The notes beneath the pieces were generated by a model that was not told the origin of the DNA, did not search any database, and saw only the letters and a program-made list of their open reading frames with translations. Below, in pieces: positions 18,337 to 26,455 of a stretch of 64,000 bases of DNA; within the stretch, counting starts at the first letter, position 1; each line of letters opens with the position of its first letter. Where the stretch lies: positions 3,162,001 through 3,226,000 of the forward strand of contig OZ241353.1 of the NCBI GenBank assembly GCA_965200375.1, written 5' to 3'. A program made the position numbers and the translations under genes. Source of the DNA: VXYL01 sp965200375 (GTDB lineage Bacteria; Pseudomonadota; Gammaproteobacteria; Pseudomonadales; Azotimanducaceae).

Positions 18337-19124
18337 CGACCTTGAACCTCATTCGAGTTCCAGTGGACGTTGGCACCCTTGCCCGCTGGGCCGGAGATCG
18401 AGGTTGGGCAAGGCGCGGTGGAAGGCAGGTGGGTTTCGACGAGGGCCGTGCGTTGCACCATCTCCTGCACGAGGTGTTCGGCCCCGGCGTCTTCCTAACG
18501 TTCCGCCTGTTGGTTGCGGCTAGGCGCACGGCCGGCAACCTCTATGGTTACTCAGAATCTTCCTCGGACGAGCTCAGATCCTTGGCCGAAGCCTATGCGT
18601 TTCCTGATCAACTTCGCGTTCTGACGCCTAGGCGCATTGATGGCAAACCAATGCCCACCACTTGGCGAACCGGACAGCGCTTGGGCTTCGATGTTCGCGT
18701 ACGCCCGGTACGACGTCTACTCAAGGACTTGGCGACTCCCGAAGGGAGCTTTGCGCGGGGGACGGAAGTGGACGCCTTTCTGGTAGACGCACTTCGCCGC
18801 AGACCGCGCCAACCGGACTCCGGCGAACCGTCCATAGACGAAAAGACGCGACAGGAGGCGTATTTGTCTTGGCTGGCGGAACGGATGGGGTCTGCGGTCG
18901 AGTTGGAACTCGCGTCGAGCCGCGTTGCGCGGTTTCGCCGAGTTCGCGTCTCTCGCCAAGGCAGAGCGCCGGAGGGCCCGGACGCGACCATCCACGGAAC
19001 TCTGACGGTGCGGGAGCCCGAGGGATTCGCGGCGTTAGTTCGACGTGGCGTTGGCCGCCACAAGGCCTACGGCTACGGCATGGTGCTTCTCCGCCCCCCT
19101 GCCAGCGTGGTACCGACGCGCTAG
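18333..19124 (+). CDS. cas6e: crRNA-processing endoribonuclease Cas6e (CasE, Cse3)
   Basis: The 263-residue protein has the double ferredoxin-like RAMP layout. Near the N terminus, GRALHHLLHEVFG contains the family histidine used in pre-crRNA cleavage, and the glycine-rich RNA-binding loop GVGRHKAYGYGMVLL ends the protein. Cas6e cuts within each repeat at the base of the hairpin and stays on the 3' end of the crRNA. It is somewhat longer than the E. coli enzyme (199), with an insert around residues 130-190 containing DEKTRQEAYLSWLAERM. The start is an ATG overlapping cas5e. Confidence 0.92.
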   Translation: MTTLNLIRVPVDVGTLARWAGDRGWARRGGRQVGFDEGRALHHLLHEVFGPGVFLTFRLLVAARRTAGNLYGYSESSSDELRSLAEAYAFPDQLRVLTPRRIDGKPMPTTWRTGQRLGFDVRVRPVRRLLKDLATPEGSFARGTEVDAFLVDALRRRPRQPDSGEPSIDEKTRQEAYLSWLAERMGSAVELELASSRVARFRRVRVSRQGRAPEGPDATIHGTLTVREPEGFAALVRRGVGRHKAYGYGMVLLRPPASVVPTR

Positions 19125-19137
19125 TGAAGACCGCGTA

Positions 19138-20013
19138 GTGTTAAAGGGTCGCCTAGGCCTCGACAGTGCGCAGGTCCCTCACAAGGACCGCGCCGGCCTC
19201 CTCTACTTGGCCCGCGGCACATTGACCGCAAGAGACGGTACCCTTGCGTTCCTGCAAGGGTATTCGACATCTGCCGACGCCCTCTCACCGGGCGACCATG
19301 CCATTCCTTTGCAGGGCGTCTCGATGATCCTGCTTGGTCCCGGATCTACCGTTAGCCACGATGCGCTTCGGCTCCTCGCCCATGCTCGAACTGCCCTTGC
19401 GGCCGTAGGCGAGAACGGCGTGAGGCTCTACACAGCGCCTCCGTTGATTCCAGACCGTTCCGGCCTTGCACGGGAGCAAGCACGTGCTTGGGCTGATCCC
19501 AAGCGCCGGCTCGACATCGCTAGGCGGATGTTCGCTTGGCGTTTGGGCAAGGTTCTGCCGCATCGATCCATTGAAGTGCTGCGCGGCATAGAAGGCGCAC
19601 GAATGAAGGAAGCGTATCGGCTCCTGGCCGAGCGCTTCGGCGTGGAGTGGCGTAGACGCCGCTACGACCGAGCACGGCCAAGCGCCGCAGATTTGCCCAA
19701 TCAGGCGCTGAACCACGCATCGAGCGCCGTCGAGGGGGCAGCTGCTATCGCAGTGGCCGCCACCGCGACGATCCCCCAGCTTGGCTTTGTACACGAGGAC
19801 CCGGGGCAGTCCTTCGTGCTGGACATCGCAGACCTGTACCGAGACAGCGTGACCATTCCATGTGCCTTTCGAGCGGCGAAGCGCATTGGCGACCTCGACT
19901 TGGACGTGGAACGAATCACTCGTCGGCTGACCGGCGAGACCCTATCGCGAGAGGCGGTGATCCCCAAGATGATCGACCGGATCAAGTCCCTCTTTGCCAA
20001 GGAGGAGGAGTGA
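19138..20013 (+). CDS. cas1: CRISPR integrase Cas1, type I-E
   Basis: The 291-residue protein has the Cas1 active-site residues: Glu in LRGIEGARMKEAYRLLAE (about 150), His in GFVHEDPGQSFVLDIADLYR (about 218) and the two Asp of DIAD (about 228-231). With Cas2 it inserts new spacers at the leader end of the array. The start is set at the GTG at 19138, 13 bases after cas6e, because the aligned family N terminus (LKGRLGLDSAQVPHKDRAG) begins there; the ATG at 19045 would put translation far inside cas6e. Confidence 0.92.
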   Translation: MLKGRLGLDSAQVPHKDRAGLLYLARGTLTARDGTLAFLQGYSTSADALSPGDHAIPLQGVSMILLGPGSTVSHDALRLLAHARTALAAVGENGVRLYTAPPLIPDRSGLAREQARAWADPKRRLDIARRMFAWRLGKVLPHRSIEVLRGIEGARMKEAYRLLAERFGVEWRRRRYDRARPSAADLPNQALNHASSAVEGAAAIAVAATATIPQLGFVHEDPGQSFVLDIADLYRDSVTIPCAFRAAKRIGDLDLDVERITRRLTGETLSREAVIPKMIDRIKSLFAKEEE

Positions 20014-20015
20014 CG

Positions 20016-20309
20016 GTGCCGATGGCGATGGTCGTGACCCGCAACGTGGAAGGCCGCTATCGTGGGTTTCTGACCTCCGTGATGCTGGAAGTCGCTCCGG
20101 GCGTCTATGTCGGCCCCGACCTGTCGGCAGGCGTGAGGACGAGGGTGTGGGACGTGTTGTCCGATTGGTGGGCGACGCTCAGAAACGTCTCCGTCGTGAT
20201 GGTATGGCGCGACGCCAAAGCTGCAGGACACCTTCGAATCGAAACACTGGGCGAACCACCTAAGGAGATCGTAGACGCGGATGGCGTACTGCTTGTAAAA
20301 CGACGGTAA
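20016..20309 (+). CDS. cas2: Cas2, type I-E
   Basis: The 97-residue protein has the E-subtype Cas2 signature MVVTRNVEGRYRGFL followed by LEVAPGVYVG and ends RIETLGEPPKEIVDADG. It bridges two Cas1 dimers in the integrase complex. Three starts are close together: GTG at 20010, GTG at 20016 and ATG at 20022. I choose 20016 because GGAGG ends seven bases before it and the N terminus then aligns without gap with E. coli Cas2. It is the last gene before the CRISPR leader. Confidence 0.9.
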   Translation: MPMAMVVTRNVEGRYRGFLTSVMLEVAPGVYVGPDLSAGVRTRVWDVLSDWWATLRNVSVVMVWRDAKAAGHLRIETLGEPPKEIVDADGVLLVKRR

Positions 20310-20378
20310 GGCGACGACACTGGTCGTCGCTCTGTCAGCTCTTTAAAAGTGCATATAAACAAGGTGTTGAGACCTAGA
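20310..20378 (+). promoter_or_regulatory. CRISPR leader with hairpin and candidate IHF site
   Basis: The 69 bases between cas2 and the first repeat are more AT-rich than their surroundings (TCTTTAAAAGTGCATATAAA). Just after the cas2 stop lies a perfect inverted repeat GCGACGAC-actg-GTCGTCGC (20311-20330). At 20357-20369 the sequence AAACAAGGTGTTG matches the IHF consensus WATCAANNNNTTR at all but one position, nine bases before the first repeat, where E. coli has its IHF bend. The leader should carry the array promoter and the Cas1-Cas2 integration signal. Confidence 0.55.
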
Positions 20379-21018
20379 GGTTCCCCCGCACACGCGGGGA
20401 TAGACCCGCGAACGGCAGCGGCGCGAACGTGCACGTGGAGGTTCCCCCGCACACGCGGGGATAGACCCCGCTAGCGGAGCCGTGGATCTTGTCTGCGCCT
20501 GGTTCCCCCGCACACGCGGGGATAGACCCTGGACGAGTCCAGCGACCGCTACGATCGGAATGGTTCCCCCGCACACGCGGGGATAGACCCGACGGCGCCA
20601 CGGTGACCTACCGCCTCGACCTGGTTCCCCCGCACACGCGGGGATAGACCCCCGAGCTGGCGCCCCGCGCGGGTCAGATTGCGGGTTCCCCCGCACACGC
20701 GGGGATAGACCCCTCGCCGACGCCGCGAGGCGCGTCGAGGCCGAGGTTCCCCCGCACACGCGGGGATAGACCGTGCCGCAGGCGGTAGAGGTCGTAGCGC
20801 CGGGGGGTTCCCCCGCACACGCGGGGATAGACCCAGCCCGCCGCCGAACAGCCCTGCATTTCGTGCGGTTCCCCCGCACACGCGGGGATAGACCCAAGGC
20901 TGCGATCGCCTCCTGGCGCTTCTATCGGGGTTCCCCCGCATACGCGGGGATAGACCCCAGCAAATGGGAGCCTTCCTTTGAAAAAAAGTGGTTCCCCCGC
21001 ACACGCGGGGATAGACCC
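20379..21018 (+). CRISPR. Type I-E CRISPR array, 11 repeats and 10 spacers
   Basis: The repeat is 29 bases: GGTTCC, then CCCGCACACGCGGG, then GATAGACC and a final C. It contains the stem CCCCGC/GCGGGG with loop ACAC. Repeat starts are 20379, 20440, 20501, 20562, 20623, 20684, 20745, 20806, 20867, 20929 and 20990. Spacers are 32 bases except spacer 9 (20896-20928), which has 33. Repeat 10 has loop ATAC instead of ACAC (stem intact) and repeat 7 ends in G instead of C. The predicted crRNA handle is AUAGACCC. The leader is on the cas2 side, so new spacers should enter at 20379 and the variant repeats lie toward the old end. The 85 bases after the array hold no gene. Confidence 0.98.
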
Positions 21019-21103
21019 CGCCACCGCGACCCGGGGCGGCCGGGTTTCGGGCATCGCCTGCATACGCCGAAGTCCAGCGGGCCGGCTGCTTTCCCGAGCC
21101 GAC

Positions 21104-23020
21104 TCACTCCTCCTCGTCGAAGTACCAGGTCGCGGGGTGGTAGGCGAGGGTCCAGCGGTTGTCCCAGCCCCAGATGCCGGTTTCCGGCACGTTCTTGAGG
21201 CGCGTCGAGATCACCACCGGGTGGGGCGCCTGGCCGACGGTGCCGATGGTCCAGAGGTTGTCGGCGGCGGCCTTCACCAGCTGGTAGCCGGCGGCGTAGC
21301 GGGTTTCGGGGTCCGTGGCTTCGCGGAAGGCGTCGTTCCAGCGGTGGATCTGCTTGATGATCGGCGGCGGCTCCTCGCCGATGCGGCCGTCGGTCTGGTA
21401 GTGGCGGGCCCAGTCGTTCCACAGGTGGATGTCCCAGCCGGCGCGGTGGGGCACGAACCAGTCCGGCAGCAGCGGGAACAGGATGTCCGTGCACTTGTCC
21501 GCATGCCACAGCGTCATCTGCATCTCGCCGGCCATGGCCCGGGCCGATTGCAGGCTGCGGTCCACGAGCTTCAGGCGCAGGTCCACGCCCACGGCCCGCC
21601 AGTACTCCGCCACCAGTTCCATGGTGATGGCCTTGGGCGTCTCGAAATCCAGGTACTCCATCGTAATGACGAGCGCCGAACCGTCCGGATATTCCAGCAG
21701 GCCGTCGCCGTCGGCGTCGACCAGGCCGATTTCCGCCAACAGGGCCCGGGATCGTTCCGGGTCGTATTCGATGTAGGCGTTGGCGAAGCGCTTGTCGTAG
21801 AAGATGCTGGTCGGATGCACCGTCACCTGGCTCGGCACGCCGCGCCCGAAGTAGATGATGTCGTTCATTTCGTCGCGGTTGATGGCGTGGGAGAGGGCGA
21901 TGCGGAAGCGCTTGTCCCACATGAGGTCGCGCAGGCGCTGGTCGGCGTAGTTGTAGTTGGGCTGGATGGCGACGTCCGAGATGTGCAGCCGCTGCCAGAT
22001 GTTCACCTTGGCCACGCCGTCGCGTTCGCCGAGCTTGAGCAGGGGGATGTCCTGGGTGCGCAGCGCGAATGCGGCGAAGTCCAGCTGGCCGGAAGCCGCC
22101 TTGGCGGTCACCAGCTCGGAGTTGTCCAGGATGAGCTCCATGTCGATGGCGTCGATGTACGGCAGCTGGCGGCCTTCCGGATCCACCTTGAAGTAGTAGG
22201 GATTGCGCTCCAGGCGCATCATGTTCAGGGTGCGCTGCCGTACCCGGTAGGCGCGCAGCGTCGGCACTTCCACGGCGCGCTCGTTGCTCCAGCCGCGCAG
22301 CGCCGTCATCAGCGCCATCCAGCTGATGAAGCCCTCGTCGCGCACGTACTCTTCGAGGGCTTCCCGGTCCGTGAACGTCGGATGGAACGCGGCGAGATAG
22401 TGCTTCGGGTCCACGAAGTGGCTGCCGTACTGGGCGTAGAAGAACACGAAGCCGGGGTTGGGCCGGTCGAAGACGTACTGGAACGTCAGGTCGTCGATCT
22501 TCACGAACTTGCCGCCCTGCACCATGCGCGAAGTCACCGGCGAGAACTCCGGGTCCAGCCAGAGATTGTCGAAGTTGAAGGCGAAGTCGTCGGCGGTGAG
22601 GGGATGGCCGTCGGACCAGCGCAGTCCCCGCCGCAGGTGGACGGTGGTGATGCGGCCGTCCTCGCTGACGGTCCAGCGTTCGGCCAGGTTCGGCAGCAGC
22701 GTGCGCATGTCCGCCGAGAGGGTGATGGCGGGCTCCCAGTTGAAGAACTGCCAGCCGTCGTCCTGGGCGATGCGGGCCTTGCCGCCGTACTTGCCGGTGC
22801 GGCGCAGGGGTTCGATCACCACCGGGTCCGCCGGCAGCCGCTCTGCCACCGGCGGCAGGCCGCGGCCAGCGAGATACGGGCTGTCCGTGAACGTGGCCAG
22901 ATCGATCTCGCTGGCGGTGCGCGGGCCGTCGAACCAGGTGCGCGGCAGCACGTCCTCGGCGAGGGCGGGGAGCGCGGCCAGGCAGCCGGCCACCGCCAGC
23001 AGCAGGCCCGAAGGGCGCAT
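21104..23020 (-). CDS. Extracellular solute-binding protein family 5 (peptide-type)
   Basis: The 638-residue protein is long for the family but has the SBP_bac_5 landmarks: LPNLAERWTVSEDGRITTVHLRRGLRWSDG (split as LAERWTVSEDGRI and HLRRGLRWSDG), PLTADDFAFNFDN and MWDKRFRIALSHAINRDEM. These proteins bind oligopeptides, opines or nickel for an ABC importer. The start ATG at 23020 has GGGAGGG upstream. The N terminus (MRPSGLLLAVAGC) could be a lipobox with Cys13, or a Sec signal cut after ALA-ED. No permease or ATPase gene adjoins it; it lies 25 bases behind the E2 gene of the dehydrogenase operon on the same strand, an unusual neighbour. Confidence 0.88.
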   Translation of the reverse strand: MRPSGLLLAVAGCLAALPALAEDVLPRTWFDGPRTASEIDLATFTDSPYLAGRGLPPVAERLPADPVVIEPLRRTGKYGGKARIAQDDGWQFFNWEPAITLSADMRTLLPNLAERWTVSEDGRITTVHLRRGLRWSDGHPLTADDFAFNFDNLWLDPEFSPVTSRMVQGGKFVKIDDLTFQYVFDRPNPGFVFFYAQYGSHFVDPKHYLAAFHPTFTDREALEEYVRDEGFISWMALMTALRGWSNERAVEVPTLRAYRVRQRTLNMMRLERNPYYFKVDPEGRQLPYIDAIDMELILDNSELVTAKAASGQLDFAAFALRTQDIPLLKLGERDGVAKVNIWQRLHISDVAIQPNYNYADQRLRDLMWDKRFRIALSHAINRDEMNDIIYFGRGVPSQVTVHPTSIFYDKRFANAYIEYDPERSRALLAEIGLVDADGDGLLEYPDGSALVITMEYLDFETPKAITMELVAEYWRAVGVDLRLKLVDRSLQSARAMAGEMQMTLWHADKCTDILFPLLPDWFVPHRAGWDIHLWNDWARHYQTDGRIGEEPPPIIKQIHRWNDAFREATDPETRYAAGYQLVKAAADNLWTIGTVGQAPHPVVISTRLKNVPETGIWGWDNRWTLAYHPATWYFDEEE

Positions 23021-23045
23021 GGTCCCTCCCATGATGCCGTCGCGC

Positions 23046-24269
23046 CTACAGCAGCAGCCGGAGCGGCGCTTCCAGGAAGTCGCGCACTGCGGCCAGAAAA
23101 GCCGCGGCCGGAGCGCCGTCCAGAACCCGGTGGTCCCACGTCAGCGACAGGCGCATTCGCTGCGCCTTCACCGGGTGCTCGGCAACCCAGGCGACGCCGT
23201 CGTAGATGCGCCCGACGCCTAGGATGCCGGCCTGGGGCGGGTTCAGAATGGGCGTGAAGCCGTCCACGCCGAACATGCCGAGGGAGGTGACGGTGAAGGT
23301 GCCGCCAGCCACGTCGTCGATGCCCAGAGCGCCTTCCCGGGCCCGCCGGGCGAGGTGCGCCGTCTCCTCGGCAAGCTGCCGCAGGCTCTTGGCGTGGGCG
23401 TCCTTCACCACCGGCACGATCAAGCCGGGGCCGCCGGGGGCGGTCTCGTCCAAGGCCACGGCGAATCCCAGGTGGACCGGCCCGAAGCGAACGATGGCGT
23501 CGTCGACGAGCGCCGCGTTCATCGCCGGATGTTCGCGGAGCGCCCGCGCCGTCGCCCGCAGCACGAGGTCCGTCACCGTCGTCCGGATGCCGTCCTCGGC
23601 CCACTCGTCGATGAGCGCCCGGCGCAGCCGCACGGCCTCGTCCATGGCCACTTCCATCTCCATCGTGAGCTGGGCGGAGTCCCGGAGGCTCGCATGCATG
23701 CGTTCGGCGATGGTCTTGCGCATGCCGCGCAGGGGAGTGGATGCCGCCGGCGCGGAAGGCTCGGCGGGCTTGGCGGCGGGGCTGGCGGAAGCCGCCGCCT
23801 GCTGCACGTCCTCCCGCGTGATCCGTCCCCGTGGCCCAGTGCCCGCGAGGGCGGCGAGATCGACGCCCAGTTCCGCGGCCAGCTTGCGGGCGGCGGGCGA
23901 AGCGGCTATGCGCTGGCCGGGCGCCGCGGACGGCGCCGGCGAGGTTGGCGCGTCCGGCGCCCCCGGCCCTGGCTCGCGCACGGCGATGTCCCGCTTGGAC
24001 GTCGGCTTCGGCAGCACCTCCGGGATGGCTTCGCCGTCGGCGTACAGGTAGCCCACCACGTCTCCGGGAGCGAGGGTGGCGCCGGCGGCCACCAGATGCT
24101 TGACGGTGCCGGCGGCCTCGGCGTCCACGTCCAGGTTCACCTTCTCCGTCTCCAGCCGGTACAGCAGCGCCCCGGCCTCCACCCGTTCGCCGTCGGCGGC
24201 GTACCACTCATCCACCGTGCCCTCGTGCATGGTCATGCCCACCTTGACGAGGTAGATCTCCGTTGCCAC
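23046..24269 (-). CDS. acoC: Dihydrolipoamide acetyltransferase (E2) of an acetoin/2-oxoacid dehydrogenase
   Basis: The 407-residue E2 has one lipoyl domain at residues 1-80 with lipoyl-Lys43 in LETEKVNLDV, an E1/E3-binding domain at about 120-155 (ASPAARKLAAELGVDLAALA, then GRITREDV) and a catalytic domain ending with LTWDHRVLDGAPAAAFL (catalytic DHRxxDG). It transfers acetyl groups from E1 to CoA. The GTG start at 24269 has AGGAGGGAG five bases upstream; the longer frame to 24623 is out of family. An E3 gene is absent from this operon, so the genome's common lipoamide dehydrogenase probably serves it. A gap of 187 bases separates it from the acoX-like gene. Confidence 0.92.
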   Translation of the reverse strand: MATEIYLVKVGMTMHEGTVDEWYAADGERVEAGALLYRLETEKVNLDVDAEAAGTVKHLVAAGATLAPGDVVGYLYADGEAIPEVLPKPTSKRDIAVREPGPGAPDAPTSPAPSAAPGQRIAASPAARKLAAELGVDLAALAGTGPRGRITREDVQQAAASASPAAKPAEPSAPAASTPLRGMRKTIAERMHASLRDSAQLTMEMEVAMDEAVRLRRALIDEWAEDGIRTTVTDLVLRATARALREHPAMNAALVDDAIVRFGPVHLGFAVALDETAPGGPGLIVPVVKDAHAKSLRQLAEETAHLARRAREGALGIDDVAGGTFTVTSLGMFGVDGFTPILNPPQAGILGVGRIYDGVAWVAEHPVKAQRMRLSLTWDHRVLDGAPAAAFLAAVRDFLEAPLRLLL

Positions 24270-24456
24270 TGCTCCCTCCTGTTGCCTCCCGGGCCCTAGT
24301 GGTTCGATTCCGAATCGACGTGGCAATGGCGCGTTCCGTCTGCCGTCGCCTCGGCACGTGCTGCTTGAGGATGTGCCGCCACGCAAGGCCGCCGGTGTCC
24401 CGGCCCCGCGACGAAACCCGTCCCACTGGAACGCACGTTGTTCTGGAAGCGGCACA

Positions 24457-25434
24457 CTAGGGCGCGGCCTGTCGTTCCGTACCCGCGGCGCAGCCCAGCG
24501 CCAGCGCCACGTCCACCACCCAGGGGCCGTCGCGCCGGGCGCACAGCGTAGCCCGCTGGCCGGCTTGCAGCACCCGCTCGCGTTCGCCGTCGAAGGCCAG
24601 CACGCCGGGGCCATGCACGGCAACGCCGTCGCCGAGGGGCCGTGCTTCGGCGTGGGCGATGCCGACGCGCTCGAAGCGCCCGGGCGCCCAGGCGGCCCGC
24701 ACCGTGCGCGGCGCGCCGGCGGCGAAACGCAGCGCCAGCGCCGCGTCCTGGTCCTCCCCCAAGGGCTGCGCGAAGCCGCCGACGGCCGTGATGCCGATGC
24801 CGGCCGGGTCGGCGCGGGTGAGCAGCGCCGCCACCAGCTTGCCGGGTTCCGTGAGCGCCCGCGCGCCGACGAAGCGGTCCGCGGTGAACACGGCGTCGAT
24901 CAGCGCCAGGTCCGGCGCTTCGCCGTCTATGGCGACGTGAATCGCCTTGGCTCGTCTGGCCACCTTCCCCAACGCCACCGCGCCGCTCGCCACGAGGCCG
25001 GCGGCGGCGCCGGCCGTGGTCGCTTCGCCAAGCCTCGGGAAGGCGTTGTTGGTGCCGGTGGAGAGGGGAATCAGCGGCGCATCCGGCCAGCCCTTGGCGA
25101 ACGCCCGGTTGGTGCCGTCGCCGCCCAGCACCAGTACGACCGCGGCGCGTTCGCGGCGAAGGGCCTGGGCGGCGCGGACGGTGTCCGCCGCGGTTCCGGC
25201 AATCGGCACCGCCAGCGGCTCGCCGGCGACGCCGAGTTCGGCCAGCGCCTGTTCGGCCAGCCGATGCGGCCCCGGCAGGTAGCGTATCGGCGCGTCGCTC
25301 ATGGCGCGAATGCCGACCACGGCGCGGCGCAGCATCGCCGCCTTCTCCTGGTTGTCGAACACGGACGCCCGCGCCGTCAAGCGCCGCACGTCCTTGCCGG
25401 ACGCCGGGTTGGCCACCAGCGCCACGGGGCGCAA
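24457..25434 (-). CDS. acoX: ATP-NAD kinase-like protein, AcoX type
   Basis: The 325-residue protein has the NAD kinase motif LVLGGDGTNRAFAKG and STGTNNAFP. Its N terminus VALVANPASGKDVRRLTA and ASVFDNQEKAAMLRR are characteristic of the AcoX subgroup encoded with acetoin dehydrogenases. Its biochemical role in acetoin catabolism is not settled. It lies 28 bases downstream of the E1-beta gene. No good Shine-Dalgarno marks the start; TTG at 25434 or GTG at 25425 are both possible and differ by three residues. The first part of the frame to 25584 overlaps acoB and was rejected. Confidence 0.85.
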   Translation of the reverse strand: MRPVALVANPASGKDVRRLTARASVFDNQEKAAMLRRAVVGIRAMSDAPIRYLPGPHRLAEQALAELGVAGEPLAVPIAGTAADTVRAAQALRRERAAVVLVLGGDGTNRAFAKGWPDAPLIPLSTGTNNAFPRLGEATTAGAAAGLVASGAVALGKVARRAKAIHVAIDGEAPDLALIDAVFTADRFVGARALTEPGKLVAALLTRADPAGIGITAVGGFAQPLGEDQDAALALRFAAGAPRTVRAAWAPGRFERVGIAHAEARPLGDGVAVHGPGVLAFDGERERVLQAGQRATLCARRDGPWVVDVALALGCAAGTERQAAP

Positions 25435-25462
25435 CGGAGCTGGCCCGGCCCTCGTGTTCGCC

Positions 25463-26443
25463 TCAGCCCAGCAGGGCGCGGCTCTCCGCGACGATCTTGT
25501 CCGCGTTCGGCAGGTAGCTCTGCTCCAGCACGGCGCTGAACGGCACCGGCGAGAAGGGCGCCCCGACCCGGGCCACCGGCGCATCGAGATCGTCGAAGGC
25601 CAGCTCCTGGATCTGCGCCGCGATCTCGCCGCCGAGGCCGGCGAAGCGCACCGCTTCGTGGACCACCACGGCGCGGTGGGTCTTGCGCACGGATGCCACG
25701 ACCGTCTCGGTATCCATCGGCTGCAACGAACGCAGGTCGATCACCTCGGCTTCGACGCCGTCGGCGGCTAGCTGCTCCGCCGCCTGCAGCGCCTCGTGGA
25801 CCATGCGGCTGTAGGCGACCAGGGTGAGGTCCGCGCCCTCCCGCACCACGCTGGCCTGGCCGAGGGGCACCTCGTAGGCGTCTTCCGGCACCGGGCCGCG
25901 GTTGCGCAGCGACAGCTTGTTCATCACCACGAACACCGGGTTGTCGTCTCGGGAGGCGGCGATCAGGAGGCCCTTGGCGTCGTAGGGCGTAGCCGGCGCC
26001 GCCACCTTGAGGCCCGGCAGGTGGCAGATCCACGCTTCTAGGCTCTGCGAGTGCTGCGCCGCCATGTTCATGCCGGCGCCGCTCATGGTCACCACGGTGA
26101 TGGGCAGCTTGGCGGCGCCGCCGAACATGTAGCGCATCTTCGCCATCTGATTGGCGATCTCGTCCATGCACTCGCCCATGAAGTCCATGAACATGATGTC
26201 GATGACGGGGCGCAGGCCGGTGGCGGCGGCGCCGACGCCGAGGCCGACGATGCCTTCTTCGGAGATGGGCGTGTCCACCACCCGCTCGGCGCCGAACTCG
26301 CCCAGGAGCCCGCGGTAGGAACCGAACACGCCGCCGGCGCCGGCGACGTCCTCCCCGGCCAAGAAGGCCGTCTGCTGCTCGTTCAGGATGGCGCGGGCGC
26401 CTTCGGTGATGGCGTCCACGTAGGTGATCTCGCGTTCGGCCAT
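25463..26443 (-). CDS. acoB: Acetoin/2-oxoacid dehydrogenase E1 beta subunit
   Basis: The 326-residue transketolase-like beta subunit has GEDVAGAGGVFGSYRGLL, ERVVDTPISEEGIVGLGVG, YMFGGAAKLPITVVTMSG, AQHSQSLEAWICHLPGLKV and DLRSLQPMDTETV, all family landmarks. It forms an alpha2beta2 tetramer with the upstream gene product, binding thiamine diphosphate at the interface. The stop of E1 alpha is 12 bases upstream, so both are co-translated. AcoX next door favours acetoin over pyruvate as substrate, although the two E1 types are hard to separate by eye. Confidence 0.92.
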   Translation of the reverse strand: MAEREITYVDAITEGARAILNEQQTAFLAGEDVAGAGGVFGSYRGLLGEFGAERVVDTPISEEGIVGLGVGAAATGLRPVIDIMFMDFMGECMDEIANQMAKMRYMFGGAAKLPITVVTMSGAGMNMAAQHSQSLEAWICHLPGLKVAAPATPYDAKGLLIAASRDDNPVFVVMNKLSLRNRGPVPEDAYEVPLGQASVVREGADLTLVAYSRMVHEALQAAEQLAADGVEAEVIDLRSLQPMDTETVVASVRKTHRAVVVHEAVRFAGLGGEIAAQIQELAFDDLDAPVARVGAPFSPVPFSAVLEQSYLPNADKIVAESRALLG

Positions 26444-26455
26444 GTTCGCGCCCTC

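Noticed and set aside
20311..20330. Hairpin after cas2 considered as a rho-independent terminator
   Set aside because: No run of T follows the stem, so it is reported only as part of the leader.
20343..21063. Several peptide-like minus-strand frames with repeated YPRVCGGT-type sequence
   Set aside because: They are translations of the CRISPR repeats, not genes.
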